A stretch of DNA of 64,000 nt from Pararheinheimera marina (GCF_042654345.1 NZ_JBHSGB010000006.1:186001-250000); one strand, 5' to 3'. Positions 34,786 to 44,496 are shown, numbered from the stretch's first letter. Numbers and translations: made by a program. Notes: a model not told the origin generated them from the letters alone.

Positions 34786-36366
34786 ATGAAGTTTTTCATT
34801 AAAGTCAGTAGCTTATTAGTGATGACTGTCAGCCTGCATCTGGCAGCTGCCACATCAAATGAGCGCACGCCCTCCGCTACCGAGCGTCATCAGGGCGACG
34901 GCCCGTATAAACGGCTGATTTTACGTGGGGTAACCTATGTCAGTGGCGAAGGCGCTCCACCGGTCGGGCCTGTTGATATCGTCATTGAACAAGACCGGAT
35001 TGCCGAGATTGTGACCGTCGGCAATCCCGGTGTGCCAATCCCTACCGCAAACCGGCCCAAAGCTGCACAGGGCGACAAAGAAATGGATTTAACCGGCATG
35101 TATGTGCTGCCGGGCTTTATTGATATGCATGGCCATATTGGCGGCAGTGCCAACGGCATTCCGGCCGACTATGTGTTTAAACTCTGGCTGGCGCATGGCA
35201 TTACCACAGTGCGTGAGCCCGGTAGCTTTAATGGCGTGGCCTGGACCATGCGCCATGTCAAAGCGTCCAATGACAACCTTATCGTCGCCCCCCGCATCGT
35301 GCCTTATGTCGGCTTTGGCCAGGGTCTTGGCAAGCCAATTTTTAGCGCAGAGCAAGCGCGCGACTGGGTTAAAGATGTGAAAAAAGCCGGGGCGGCAGGC
35401 GTGAAGTTTTTTGGCGCCCCACCTGCCATTATTGCCGCCGCGCTGGATGAAGCGAAAAAACAGCAGCTTGGCACCATGATGCACCACGCTCAGCTCAATG
35501 TGATGAGCACCAATGTGCTGGACAGCGCCCGCATGGGTCTCACCTCGATGGAGCACTGGTACGGCTTACCGGAAGCCCTTTTTACCGGCCAGACCATTCA
35601 GAATTACCCACTCAATTACAACTACCAGAATGAGCAAGACAGATTCAGCGCCGCCGGTGAGCTGTGGAAACAAGCGGCCGAGCCAGGTTCAGAAAAATGG
35701 AACTCGGTGCGCGACGAGCTGATTAAGCTGAACTTTACCATCAACCCGACCCTGACTATTTACGAAGCCAGCCGGGACGCCGAAGCGCAGCGTAACGCCC
35801 CCTGGCAGCAGGACTATACCCTGCCCACCCTGGCCAACTTTTTTAAACCAAACCGCAATGCTCATGGCTCTTATTGGTTTGACTGGGGCACAGAGCAGGA
35901 AGTGGCCTGGCGCGAAAACTACCGGCTTTGGTTCCGTTTTTTAAATGACTTTAAAAACCATGGCGGCCGGGTCACTGCAGGTTCCGACGCCGGCTATATC
36001 TATAAAATTTATGGGTTTGCTTACATTCAGGAATTAGAACTGCTACGCGAAGCTGGCTTTCACCCATTGGAAGTGATTCAGGCGGCGACACTGAATGGTG
36101 CACAGGCACTGGGCATGGACAAAGACATTGGCAGCCTGCAACCCGGCAAAAAAGCCGATTTGGTGATCGTGACAGAAAACCCGCTGGCAAACTTTAAAGT
36201 GCTGTTTGGCACCGGTCATTACCGGCTGAATGACCACAATGAACCAGAGCGCAGCAAAGGGGTGCGTTACACCGTCAAAGACGGCATTGTGTATGACGCC
36301 CAGCAACTACTGTCCGACGTGCGGCAAATGGTGCAGCAAGCCAAAGGTGACAGCAGCAAGCTCTGA
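34786..36366 (+). CDS. Secreted amidohydrolase family protein
   Basis: A 526-residue exported metal-dependent hydrolase. A signal peptide (about 1-24) is followed by the family's beta-sandwich and TIM barrel. The metal site HxH is DMHGHIGG (about residue 110). Further metal ligands are likely in TMMHHAQLN and the Asp of TAGSDAGYIY. The C-terminal part (ALGMDKDIGSLQPGKKADLVIV) is typical of imidazolonepropionase/dipeptidase-like amidohydrolases. A ribosome site (AAGGA) precedes the ATG. The substrate is not evident. Confidence 0.87.
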   Translation: MKFFIKVSSLLVMTVSLHLAAATSNERTPSATERHQGDGPYKRLILRGVTYVSGEGAPPVGPVDIVIEQDRIAEIVTVGNPGVPIPTANRPKAAQGDKEMDLTGMYVLPGFIDMHGHIGGSANGIPADYVFKLWLAHGITTVREPGSFNGVAWTMRHVKASNDNLIVAPRIVPYVGFGQGLGKPIFSAEQARDWVKDVKKAGAAGVKFFGAPPAIIAAALDEAKKQQLGTMMHHAQLNVMSTNVLDSARMGLTSMEHWYGLPEALFTGQTIQNYPLNYNYQNEQDRFSAAGELWKQAAEPGSEKWNSVRDELIKLNFTINPTLTIYEASRDAEAQRNAPWQQDYTLPTLANFFKPNRNAHGSYWFDWGTEQEVAWRENYRLWFRFLNDFKNHGGRVTAGSDAGYIYKIYGFAYIQELELLREAGFHPLEVIQAATLNGAQALGMDKDIGSLQPGKKADLVIVTENPLANFKVLFGTGHYRLNDHNEPERSKGVRYTVKDGIVYDAQQLLSDVRQMVQQAKGDSSKL

Positions 36367-36390
36367 GCCCGGTGGCATTCTTACCGACGT

Positions 36391-36432
36391 AAAAAAGGGC
36401 GGCCCATTCGATCATGCCGCCCTTGGTTTTTC
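36391..36432. terminator. Bidirectional terminator between the amidohydrolase gene and katG
   Basis: GGGCGGC (36397-36403) and GCCGCCC (36416-36422) form a 7-bp GC stem, with an A run in front and a GGTTTTTC tail behind. It fits both convergent genes. Confidence 0.8.
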
Positions 36433-36442
36433 TAGAGACTGA

Positions 36443-38620
36443 TTATTTCAGATCGTATCTGTCCGCGTTCATCACCTTCACCCAGGCTTTGACAAAGTCC
36501 TGCACAAACTTGGCTTTGTTGTCGTCCTGTGCATAGACCTCAGCGTAAGAGCGCAGCACTGAGTTGGAACCAAACACCAGGTCGACCCGGGTTGCCGTCC
36601 ACTTCACCGCCCCTGTTTTACGCTCAACAATCTGATACGAGTTTTTCCCCGTCGGTTTCCAGCTGTACGCCATATCGGTCAGATTGACGAAGAAGTCGTT
36701 GCTCAGCACGCCCACTTTATCGGTAAAGACACCGTGGCCAGTGCCGCCGTGGTTGGTGCCAAGCACCCGCATACCACCAACCAGCACAGTCATTTCAGCG
36801 GCGCTCAGGCCCATCAGTTGGGTGCGGTCCAGCATCATTTCTTCCGGGCTCACCACATAATCCTGCTTCAGCCAGTTACGGTAAGCGTCATGCAATGGCT
36901 CCAGCACAGCGAAGGATTCCACATCCGTCATCTCGGCACTGGCATCACCACGGCCTGGTGCAAATGGAACCTTAATCGCCACACCGGCATCTTTAGCGGC
37001 TTTTTCCACCGCCGCACTGCCACCTAATACAATCAGATCCGCCAGGCTGACCTTTTTGCTTAAACCGGCTTGCAGCTGCTCCAGTACCTTCAGCACTTTT
37101 TGCAAACGCACAGGCTCGTTGCCTTCCCAGTCTTTTTGTGGTGCCAGACGAATACGGGCACCGTTGGCGCCGCCACGGTAATCCGAACCACGATAAGTCC
37201 GGGCGCTGTCCCAAGCGGTCGAAACCAGCTCAGACACCGACAAACCAGTCGCCAGAATTTTGGCTTTCAGCTCATCAATTTCAGCTTCTGAAAGCTGGTA
37301 AGTCACAGCTGGGATTGGGTCCTGCCAAATCAGATCTTCAGCCGGTACATCCGGCCCTAAATAACGGCTTTTCGGGCCTAAATCGCGGTGCGTCAGTTTA
37401 AACCAGGCACGGGCAAACACCTCTTCAAAGTAGGCGTGGTCTTTGTAGAATCGCTCAGAAATCTTACGGTACTCTGGGTCGACTTTCAGTGCCATATCGG
37501 CGTCAGTCATCACCACCATAGTACTGCCTGCACCACCTTCGACATCTGCCGGGGTGTCTTCAGGCTTCAGGTTAACAGGCTTCCACTGATGGGCACCGGC
37601 CGGGCTTTTGGTCAGTTCCCAGTCGTATTCCATCAGCATTTTAAAGAAACCGTTGTCCCACTGGGTTGGATGCGCAGTCCAGGCCCCTTCCACCCCACTG
37701 GTTACGGTGTTACGGCCAATACCGCGGCTTTGGTGATTCATCCAGCCAAAGCCCTGCTCTTCAATGCCGGCACCTTCTGGGTCGGCACCTAACTTGCCAG
37801 CGTCGCCATTACCATGGGCTTTACCTACAGTGTGACCGCCAGCGGTCAGTGCTACCGTTTCTTCATCGTTCATTGCCATCCGGGCGAAAGTGACCCGCAT
37901 GTCTTGCGCTGTTTTCAGCGGATCCGGATTGCCGTCTACCCCTTCTGGATTCACGTAAATCAGGCCCATCATGACCGCAGCCAATGGATTTTCTAAATCA
38001 CGCTCACCTGAGTAGCGGCTGCCTTCGCCACCACTTTTCGCCAGCCACTGTTTTTCCGAGCCCCAGTATATGTCTTTTTCCGGGTGCCATACGTCGGCGC
38101 GGCCACCGGCGAAACCAAAGGTTTTAAAGCCCATCGATTCGTAGGCCATATTGCCGGCCAGGATCATTAAATCGGCCCAGGACAGCTTGTTGCCGTATTT
38201 TTTCTTCACAGGCCACAGCAACCGACGGGCTTTGTCCAGGTTGCCGTTGTCTGGCCAGCTGTTCAGTGGCGCAAAGCGCTGTGTCCCGGTGCCACCACCG
38301 CCTCGGCCATCGGCGGTACGGTAAGTACCAGCACTGTGCCAGGCCATGCGGATCATCAAGCCGCCGTAATGGCCCCAGTCGGCCGGCCACCAGTCTTGCG
38401 ACACTGTCATCAAGGCTTTTAAGTCGGCTTTCACCGCCGCTAAATCCAAAGAAGCAAAAGCTTTGGCGTAGTCGAAGTCAGGGTCCATCGGGTTGGTTTT
38501 GCTGTCGTGCTGATGCAGGATGTCCAGGTTAAGCGCATTCGGCCACCAGTGTTCAGAAGCCGTGGCCGTCGATGTTTTGGCGCCATGCGCGAACGGACAT
38601 TTTCCTGTTGATTTATCCAT
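36443..38620 (-). CDS. katG: Catalase-peroxidase KatG
   Basis: Haem enzyme that removes hydrogen peroxide, of about 725 residues from MDKSTGKCPFAHG (ATG 38620, with AGGA upstream). A longer frame to 38701 is open but unlikely to be translated. The distal site RMAWHSAGTYR (Arg, Trp and His) and the proximal His in LTAGGHTVGKAHG are intact. A Tyr and Met for the Met-Tyr-Trp adduct occur in the expected regions (YVNPEGVDG and downstream). The second, haem-less repeat domain is complete (DLIVLGGSAAVEKAA). Confidence 0.96.
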   Translation of the reverse strand: MDKSTGKCPFAHGAKTSTATASEHWWPNALNLDILHQHDSKTNPMDPDFDYAKAFASLDLAAVKADLKALMTVSQDWWPADWGHYGGLMIRMAWHSAGTYRTADGRGGGGTGTQRFAPLNSWPDNGNLDKARRLLWPVKKKYGNKLSWADLMILAGNMAYESMGFKTFGFAGGRADVWHPEKDIYWGSEKQWLAKSGGEGSRYSGERDLENPLAAVMMGLIYVNPEGVDGNPDPLKTAQDMRVTFARMAMNDEETVALTAGGHTVGKAHGNGDAGKLGADPEGAGIEEQGFGWMNHQSRGIGRNTVTSGVEGAWTAHPTQWDNGFFKMLMEYDWELTKSPAGAHQWKPVNLKPEDTPADVEGGAGSTMVVMTDADMALKVDPEYRKISERFYKDHAYFEEVFARAWFKLTHRDLGPKSRYLGPDVPAEDLIWQDPIPAVTYQLSEAEIDELKAKILATGLSVSELVSTAWDSARTYRGSDYRGGANGARIRLAPQKDWEGNEPVRLQKVLKVLEQLQAGLSKKVSLADLIVLGGSAAVEKAAKDAGVAIKVPFAPGRGDASAEMTDVESFAVLEPLHDAYRNWLKQDYVVSPEEMMLDRTQLMGLSAAEMTVLVGGMRVLGTNHGGTGHGVFTDKVGVLSNDFFVNLTDMAYSWKPTGKNSYQIVERKTGAVKWTATRVDLVFGSNSVLRSYAEVYAQDDNKAKFVQDFVKAWVKVMNADRYDLK

Positions 38621-38835
38621 CTGTAGTTTCCTCATCGTTAAGATCACAGTGAGCCAACCGGCCCTCAAGTTGCTACTAACATTAGACCTTTTTTTTGACA
38701 ACAGAAAGAAAGTTTAATGGACTGAGTTAATCGATTTAATTGATATAAAACAATAATTTCCTACTTGTTCAGCAGGTTTGACGACCCATATCCAGCCTTT
38801 CCTTTCTAGCCCCGGCTTGCGCAGAGATAAATTAT

Positions 38836-38876
38836 GGTATACAAGTTACTATGCAATACATAGTAACTTGTATACC
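38836..38876. promoter_or_regulatory. Long perfect operator palindrome before padR
   Basis: Two 18-bp arms, 38836-38853 and 38859-38876, are exact inverted copies around the 5-bp spacer CAATA. The arm core is GTATACAAGTTACTATG. It ends 12 nt before the padR start. PadR proteins usually bind palindromes of this sort and repress their own operon. Confidence 0.8.
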
Positions 38877-38888
38877 CGAGTAAACACC

Positions 38889-39248
38889 ATGACAGACACA
38901 GACAAAAATTCGGATAAATGGGAAGTGCAACTGCGCAAAGGCACGCTGGAGCTGGTCATTCTGGCGCTGTTGCAGCAACGCACCCTGTATGGCCTGGAGC
39001 TGCTGAAGCAATTGCAGCAATTCAAATCAACGGCCATCAGTGAAGGTACCTTGTACCCGCTGCTGGACCGGCTGAAACGCGACGGGCTGATCGACGCCGC
39101 CTGGGTGCAGGAAAACGACACCCGGCCACGCAAGTATTACAGCCTGGCGGCAGCCGGAGCCGAACGTCTTGGCGCACTCATTCAGCTCTGGCGGCAATCG
39201 GTCTCCGATATAGAGCAGCTGCTCTGCAGCCACACGGACAACAATTAG
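38889..39248 (+). CDS. PadR family transcriptional regulator
   Basis: A 119-residue winged-helix regulator. The start is ATG 38889 (MTDTDKNSDKWEVQLRKG), directly behind the operator palindrome; a longer open frame would run through it. The core LELVILALLQQRTLYGLELLKQL, SEGTLYPLLDRLKRDGLI and RPRKYYSLAAAG is typical of short PadR proteins. It is followed 12 nt later by a HAAS-domain membrane protein, the usual partner in such pairs. Confidence 0.92.
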   Translation: MTDTDKNSDKWEVQLRKGTLELVILALLQQRTLYGLELLKQLQQFKSTAISEGTLYPLLDRLKRDGLIDAAWVQENDTRPRKYYSLAAAGAERLGALIQLWRQSVSDIEQLLCSHTDNN

Positions 39249-39260
39249 AAGGGGAATAAA

Positions 39261-39803
39261 ATGCAAACCAATGCAGCGGTGCAGCAGTATCTGCAACAAC
39301 TGGAACTTTACCTGGCCCGGCTAAACGCTCAGGACCGCAATGATGTGCTGCGGGAAATTGAAAGCCATTTGTTTGATGTGCTGGAAAGCCAGCCTGACGC
39401 CGACATCCACCTGATATTGCAGGGGTTCGGAGAGCCGCGCCAATTGGCGCAGCAGTACATCGCGCATCTGACCACTGGTGCGCCACCGCCGAAAGGTTTT
39501 AAAGCCATTACTCAGGTAAAACGCAGCGTCACCTACAGCCTGTATTTTTCGATGGCGGTGTTTGGTGGGGTCACGGCATTCAGTCTGCTGCTGACCGCCA
39601 TCGCCAAACTATTCTGGCCTGAGCATGTCGGGGTGTGGTCAGAATCCGCAGGGGAAGCCATTACCTTAGGCATAATGGCCGACCCTAAACCGGCAGAGCT
39701 GGAAGTGCTGGGCTATGGTCTGGTGCCCGTGGCCGCCTTGACCGGGCTTGCGGTACTCTGGCTCACCCGCAAAGTGCTGCTGGCCCTGAAAAAGCAGCTT
39801 TAG
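39261..39803 (+). CDS. HAAS/DUF1700-type membrane protein
   Basis: A 180-residue protein with an N-terminal helical domain (QYLQQLELYLARLNAQDRNDVLREIESHL, about 9-70) like the HAAS domain found beside PadR regulators. Two transmembrane helices follow (about 95-118 and 152-172). It is cotranscribed with padR (AAGGGG ribosome site). It is thought to act with PadR in sensing envelope conditions; the signal is unknown. Confidence 0.8.
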   Translation: MQTNAAVQQYLQQLELYLARLNAQDRNDVLREIESHLFDVLESQPDADIHLILQGFGEPRQLAQQYIAHLTTGAPPPKGFKAITQVKRSVTYSLYFSMAVFGGVTAFSLLLTAIAKLFWPEHVGVWSESAGEAITLGIMADPKPAELEVLGYGLVPVAALTGLAVLWLTRKVLLALKKQL

Positions 39804-40270
39804 TCGTCGTCCTGCCACAGCTCATCGTCTTCGGCCAGCTGCTGCAGCAGGGTCGCCTGGCGCTTGAGCTGGTCGGCACGTTGGTTAAGTTCACCCGGCA
39901 GACTGGGGCTGCCCAGCCAATCCTGGCCCTGACAGGCAGCAGCGGCTAATGCCGCCCACTTTTTGGCAAAGGCCAGCAAGGCTTCACGGGGTTCTGCCAG
40001 CTCATCGGCTGGTAAATGGTCAAAAGGTACTGGCTGCGGCTGACTGCCACTGCTGTCACCGACTAAAATCCAGTGACCCACATAACCCGGGTCGGCCGGG
40101 TCTTCCACTGCCCATAAGCCCAGGTAAGGTGCGCAGTCCCATTCAGGCCAGTCGCAAATCTCACCATGCGGGATCTGCTGTGCCGATACATAAGCAACTA
40201 CGGCCGGGTATTGCTGTTCGCACCAGGCCCAATCGTCTGCGTCGTCCAATTGCATATCAGCTTCACTCAA
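39800..40270 (-). CDS. DUF4826 family protein
   Basis: A 156-residue acidic cytoplasmic protein. WCEQQYPAVVAYVSAQQIPHGEI, WPEWDCAPYLGLWAVED and PGYVGHWILVGD match the DUF4826 family of gammaproteobacteria; function unknown. It overlaps the end of the HAAS gene by four bases on the opposite strand. Confidence 0.75.
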   Translation of the reverse strand: MSEADMQLDDADDWAWCEQQYPAVVAYVSAQQIPHGEICDWPEWDCAPYLGLWAVEDPADPGYVGHWILVGDSSGSQPQPVPFDHLPADELAEPREALLAFAKKWAALAAAACQGQDWLGSPSLPGELNQRADQLKRQATLLQQLAEDDELWQDDD

Positions 40271-40346
40271 AAGGAAATAAGGCGGCTATTGTCGGAAAGT
40301 CTGTCCAGCGCAGCAAGGAAAATAACGCACAGCAGCAAGGGAAAAC

Positions 40347-40377
40347 AAAAAGGCTCAGCAGCAAAGGCCGCTGAGCC
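40347..40377 (-). terminator. Terminator after the cytochrome-like gene
   Basis: GGCTCAGC (40352-40359) and GCTGAGCC (40370-40377) form an 8-bp stem; on the minus strand five T follow. It lies 17 nt after the stop of the gene at 40394-41842. Confidence 0.85.
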
Positions 40378-40393
40378 GCCGAGATGAGATCAA

Positions 40394-41842
40394 TTACTGA
40401 GCCACACAACCGCAGACCGAACCTGCACTGCTGTTGATGTTGGTCCACTGGCCGTTCCACTTCAGGTTATTAGCGGCATTGGGGCAAACCCCTGGATTGG
40501 CTGTCGTGCCCTGACAAATCGCTGGCGCTGCGCTATTGCTGCCAATTGGCGTGCTTGAGGTCACATCAATCGCCTCCCCTTTGCCCACCACAATGTCCAG
40601 AAAGATATGACTCAGATTCTGGCTGGTGATGTTGTTATTGACCTGGTTGCCGGTGCCGACATAGTTATGGCAACCAAAGCAGTTGCTGGCAAAGCCCGCA
40701 CTGTTCAGGTTCACATGCTGGAAGGTGGTTTCTGCCACTGAGTTGGCCAGGCGCAAAGAACCACGTTCGTTTGGCACGCCCTGCCCGCCTGAGCTTTGCG
40801 CGATATCACTGACCCACAGCGCCCCGACATTAAAGTAGTTGCCCAGCACCGGCATACCGGCAGGCACTGAAGTACCCCCAAGCAGGCTGTCCAATCCGCT
40901 GTTTTGTGCCTCAATAGCCGAGATGTTCTCGACGGCCTTGAGATCACCAGATCCGGTCCCGAATGGGTAAACCCGACAAATATTGGTGGGTGTTCCTGTG
41001 GCTGCCGACAAGCCCTCGGATGGGTTATTGAAATTACAGGTGTTGCCTGCGGTTTCAGTCCCTGTCAGGCCGGTAGCGCAGCTTGAACTGGCAAAGGTAA
41101 AGCTGTCTTTGCCAGTGATGCTGCTTGGCGCACAGTCCGGTGTGTTTTGTTTGTGTTCAAAGGTGGCCCAGACAAATTCAGGGTGATCTGGGGTTGCCAC
41201 CGCAATATGCATACCGACCAGGCCCAGCGTTTGGGGTTGCCCGCCAATGCTTTGTTGTTGGGTAACAAAAGTGCCGGCGCTAATTTCGGCAGCAGAAAGC
41301 ACTTTCCAGGCCGCTTTAATTTCTGTGGTGCCACCGGGGAAATTAATCAGGTTTTGTTTTTGCAGCTGCACAGCGCTGCCAGGCAAACCACACATGCTTT
41401 TACTAAAGCGCACGTCGTAATACACCACATTGCCGTCCTGGGCATAAATGGTGGCACCATCACCGGCTTGTTGAGTAGAAATCGAGGTGCTGTCGGCTTT
41501 ATTCAGGCTGGTTCTTAAGGTGGGGCCTGTCACTGTGGCATCACACGAATTAGCCGGGTTGCCTTGGCTGTCAAACTCAAGCACGGCATACTGGCTTGGG
41601 TCCATAAAATTGCGCTGGCCAGTACTGTTCGCTGACATCAGGTACAAATAAGTCTGGGTCGAAAACTGATAGAAGTCACAAAAGGTTGAGTCGCCGGGAC
41701 CAGCACTTTGCTTCACCTCAGCGGGCATTGAAGGGTTACTTAGCCAGGCCGGAGCGACTGGGCAACTGGTATCCGCAAGCACAGTTGTGCAGAGGCCAGC
41801 CCACAACAAGGCGCCGCCCAGCACTATTTTGGTGGTATTCAT
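40394..41842 (-). CDS. Exported monohaem cytochrome c-like protein of unknown function
   Basis: A protein of about 482 residues. The start is ATG 41842 (MNTTKIVLGGALLWAGLCTTVLA, a signal peptide), with AAGGA upstream. One c-type haem motif CFGCH lies at about residue 385 (NCFGCHNYVGTGN). Eight or more further cysteines (for example CPVAPAW, CDFYQF, CGLPG, CAPSSITG, VCGCVAQ) suggest disulphides. I recognise no enzyme domain. It is monocistronic. The single haem and large cysteine-rich body suggest a periplasmic redox or binding role; this is inference. Confidence 0.75.
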   Translation of the reverse strand: MNTTKIVLGGALLWAGLCTTVLADTSCPVAPAWLSNPSMPAEVKQSAGPGDSTFCDFYQFSTQTYLYLMSANSTGQRNFMDPSQYAVLEFDSQGNPANSCDATVTGPTLRTSLNKADSTSISTQQAGDGATIYAQDGNVVYYDVRFSKSMCGLPGSAVQLQKQNLINFPGGTTEIKAAWKVLSAAEISAGTFVTQQQSIGGQPQTLGLVGMHIAVATPDHPEFVWATFEHKQNTPDCAPSSITGKDSFTFASSSCATGLTGTETAGNTCNFNNPSEGLSAATGTPTNICRVYPFGTGSGDLKAVENISAIEAQNSGLDSLLGGTSVPAGMPVLGNYFNVGALWVSDIAQSSGGQGVPNERGSLRLANSVAETTFQHVNLNSAGFASNCFGCHNYVGTGNQVNNNITSQNLSHIFLDIVVGKGEAIDVTSSTPIGSNSAAPAICQGTTANPGVCPNAANNLKWNGQWTNINSSAGSVCGCVAQ

Positions 41843-42110
41843 AGCAGGTATTCCTTCCTTTTCAGTGTTGTCACCACAGATAGTGCAACCGGCAGCCCAT
41901 CCACCAGCCACTTACCTGTTTCAGATACACTAGCTCAAATTATCCATTTCTGGAACTAAATGAAAAAAAAGAAACTTAGGTTTTGCTAATTTTCAAACCC
42001 CCTCCGCCACAGATAAATTTTACCGCCGACTTGAACTGGTTAAATTCCAACCTCACTATCCACTGTAAAGCCGGGTGAATTCTTCGCCTACCCATCGCAG
42101 GAGCAACACA

Positions 42111-43475
42111 ATGTCTTACCGGATTGAACATGACTCAATGGGCGCGTTGGAAGTGCCAGCCGACGCCTTGTACCAGGCTCAGACCCAACGTGCGGTGCAG
42201 AATTTCACCTTGCACCCGGCCAGCCTGCCTTGGCCTTTTATCCGCGCTTTGTTATTGATCAAACAAGCAGCGGCTCGCGCCAATCAGCAGTTGGGGCTAC
42301 TGAGCAGCACGCAGAGTGACGCTATTATTCAGGCGGCACAGTCTCAGCTTGAGCAGCCGGATCCGGCGCAATTCCCAGTGGGTGTCTACCAGACAGGTTC
42401 AGGCACCAGCTCCAATATGAATGTGAACGAGGTGTTGGCGACTCTCGCCAGTCAGAGCGCTGGCGAAAAAATTCACCCGAACGACCATGTGAACCTGGGC
42501 CAAAGCAGTAACGACACCATCCCGACGGCTATCCATGTCAGCGCCGCACTGGCGATCAGTGGCGATCTGTTGCCGGCCCTGACCCAGGTGCAGCAGGCGC
42601 TGAGCCAATTGTCAGCGCAACAAGGCCATGTACTGAAAACCGGCCGCACCCATCTGATGGATGCCATGCCGTTGCGTTTTGGCCAGGTATTCAGCGGCTG
42701 GCAAGCTCAGTTACAGCATGCCGCAGAGCAGTTGCAGGCGCAGCTGCCGCACTTACAGCAGCTGGCGCAAGGTGGCACCGCCATTGGCACCGGTGTCAAC
42801 GCCCATCCGCAGTTCGCCGCCCGTTTTGCTGCCGCGCTGAGCGAACAAACCGGTCTGTCGTTTAGCCCCAGCCCCAATTTCTTTTTCAGCTTAAGCTCCC
42901 AGGATGTCGCGGTGGCGACTTCAGGCGCCTTAAAAACCCTGGCGGTTGCGCTGCTAAAAATTGCCAATGATTTGCGCTGGATGAATTCTGGCCCGCTGGC
43001 AGGTCTGGCGGAAATTGAATTACCCGCGCTGCAGCCAGGTTCGTCCATTATGCCGGGTAAAGTGAATCCGGTGATCCCGGAAGCTGTCGCGATGGCCTCG
43101 GCCCAGGTCATTGGCCACGATGCGGCTATTACAGTGGCAGGCCAATCAGGTAATTTCGAACTCAATGTGATGTTACCGCTGGTGGCTGCCAATCTGCTCG
43201 ACAGCATCAGTCTGCTCAGTGGCAGTCTGCGGGCATTGGCCGAAAAAGCGCTAACCGGGCTGAAAGTACGGGCAGACACCACAGCCCGGGCTTTAGCGCG
43301 TAACCCGATTCTGGTGACTGCGTTAAACCCGGTGATTGGCTACGAGAAAGCCGCAGCTATCGCTAAACAAGCCTATCAGCAGCAGCGCCCAGTGCTGGAC
43401 GTGGCGCTGGAGCAAACTGATTTATCGGAAGCTCAGCTGAAAGAATTGCTGGACCCGGCGCGTTTAGCAAACTAA
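42111..43475 (+). CDS. fumC: Class II fumarate hydratase
   Basis: Iron-independent fumarase of the citrate cycle, about 454 residues. The start is ATG 42111 (MSYRIEHDSMG), with AGGAG eight bases upstream; the frame extends to 42075 without support. Motifs: TGSGTSSNMNVNEV, SSNDTIPTA, KTGRTHLMDAMP and the catalytic loop GSSIMPGKVNPV. It is monocistronic. Confidence 0.94.
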   Translation: MSYRIEHDSMGALEVPADALYQAQTQRAVQNFTLHPASLPWPFIRALLLIKQAAARANQQLGLLSSTQSDAIIQAAQSQLEQPDPAQFPVGVYQTGSGTSSNMNVNEVLATLASQSAGEKIHPNDHVNLGQSSNDTIPTAIHVSAALAISGDLLPALTQVQQALSQLSAQQGHVLKTGRTHLMDAMPLRFGQVFSGWQAQLQHAAEQLQAQLPHLQQLAQGGTAIGTGVNAHPQFAARFAAALSEQTGLSFSPSPNFFFSLSSQDVAVATSGALKTLAVALLKIANDLRWMNSGPLAGLAEIELPALQPGSSIMPGKVNPVIPEAVAMASAQVIGHDAAITVAGQSGNFELNVMLPLVAANLLDSISLLSGSLRALAEKALTGLKVRADTTARALARNPILVTALNPVIGYEKAAAIAKQAYQQQRPVLDVALEQTDLSEAQLKELLDPARLAN

Positions 43476-43493
43476 TACTGAGCGGACGGATTG

Positions 43494-43532
43494 CAGCTAA
43501 GCGTCTGAACAGTCAGTCCCGGCGCTTAGCTG
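43494..43532. terminator. Inverted repeat between fumC and the TauE/SafE pseudogene
   Basis: CAGCTAAGCG (43494-43503) and CGCTTAGCTG (43523-43532) form a 10-bp perfect stem with a 19-nt loop. There is no T tail, so it is a weak terminator candidate for the two convergent genes. Confidence 0.45.
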
Positions 43533-44496
43533 GCAGCCTGCGCCACTTTTTGTTGGCCTAAACGCCAGATGGCGTAGCTGAAGGCCAGGCTCAGCACCAG
43601 CATAAAGACACTGGCCCACCACCATTTGGCAGAACTTGGGTTGTACAGCAGGAAATACGCCATCTGACCCAGGTTCAAAATGGCAATGCCTTTGAGCATC
43701 AACTCTTTGTTCACTTTGGCCAGCACCACAGCCCCCAACGGCGCCATCAGCAACACCACGGGGTAAGCACAGAGCCAGGTCTGCACCTGATACGCACTCA
43801 GGTCCTGTTCCACCAGTCCAAGCCAGCCATAGCCCAGCACACTGATCGCCGCCATCAACATAATCGCCAGCTGAGTGGCGCGTTTTTCCTGCATACGAAA
43901 CAAGGTCACCAACAAGGTGTAGAGGATAATATCGGCGCCGGTGCCAAACAAACTGGCACACATACCACCGGTCAGCAACACCAGCGTCAGCAGGCCCCAT
44001 TCGTAGCCTTTGGGTGAACGCAGTTCACTCTGGCAACCGCGATGTTTGCCCAAACTGTACGCCAGCGCAAACGCAGTGATCAGGCTTAAAAACAGCGCCT
44101 GAATAATGTACACCGGCAGCTGTTGCAGTACCTGCATGCCCAGCACAAAACCGGCAAAACACAGCGGGATCATCCACAGCAGCGGTTAAACACCCTTTTG
44201 TCTGGCGTGCTGCATAAAATGAATACGCTCGCGCTGGTCATACCTATGCTTTGGATCATCAGGCTGAAATCCCGCGCCATCACCCTGTCTATCTGCAAGA
44301 AAATGTTCAGCACCGGAAAAGCCACAGCACCGCCTCCTTCCGGGGTAGACCCAGCGACAAAGGCGCCCACCACCATAATGGCTGGGTAAAACCAGTGCTC
44401 CGCCAAAAAAGCCAGGTCGTTAAAACTGTAAAACAGCACAGCCCACAGCAACAACGCCGCGAAAAACCAATAGCGAAACAGCCGGTAACCAAACAT
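43526..44496 (-). pseudogene. TauE/SafE family sulfite/sulfonate exporter, frameshifted
   Basis: The gene opens at ATG 44496 (MFGYRLFRYWFF, with AGGAG upstream) and reads PAIMVVGAFVAGSTPEGGGAVAFPV, then MTSASVFIL, typical of the TauE/SafE membrane family. It then runs into a stop at 44170. The second half continues in another frame from about 44173 (IPLCFAGFVLGMQVLQQLP, then GYEWGLLTLVLLTGG and MCASLFGTGADIILYTLLV) to 43526. A single small insertion or deletion between about 44175 and 44215 explains the break. It would be a working exporter only if the frame is restored, or if this is a sequencing error. Confidence 0.8.

Noticed and set aside
38621..38888. OxyR-type site between katG and padR
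   Set aside because: Short ATCGAT/ATTGAT-like repeats exist, but the four spaced tetrads of an OxyR site are not present.
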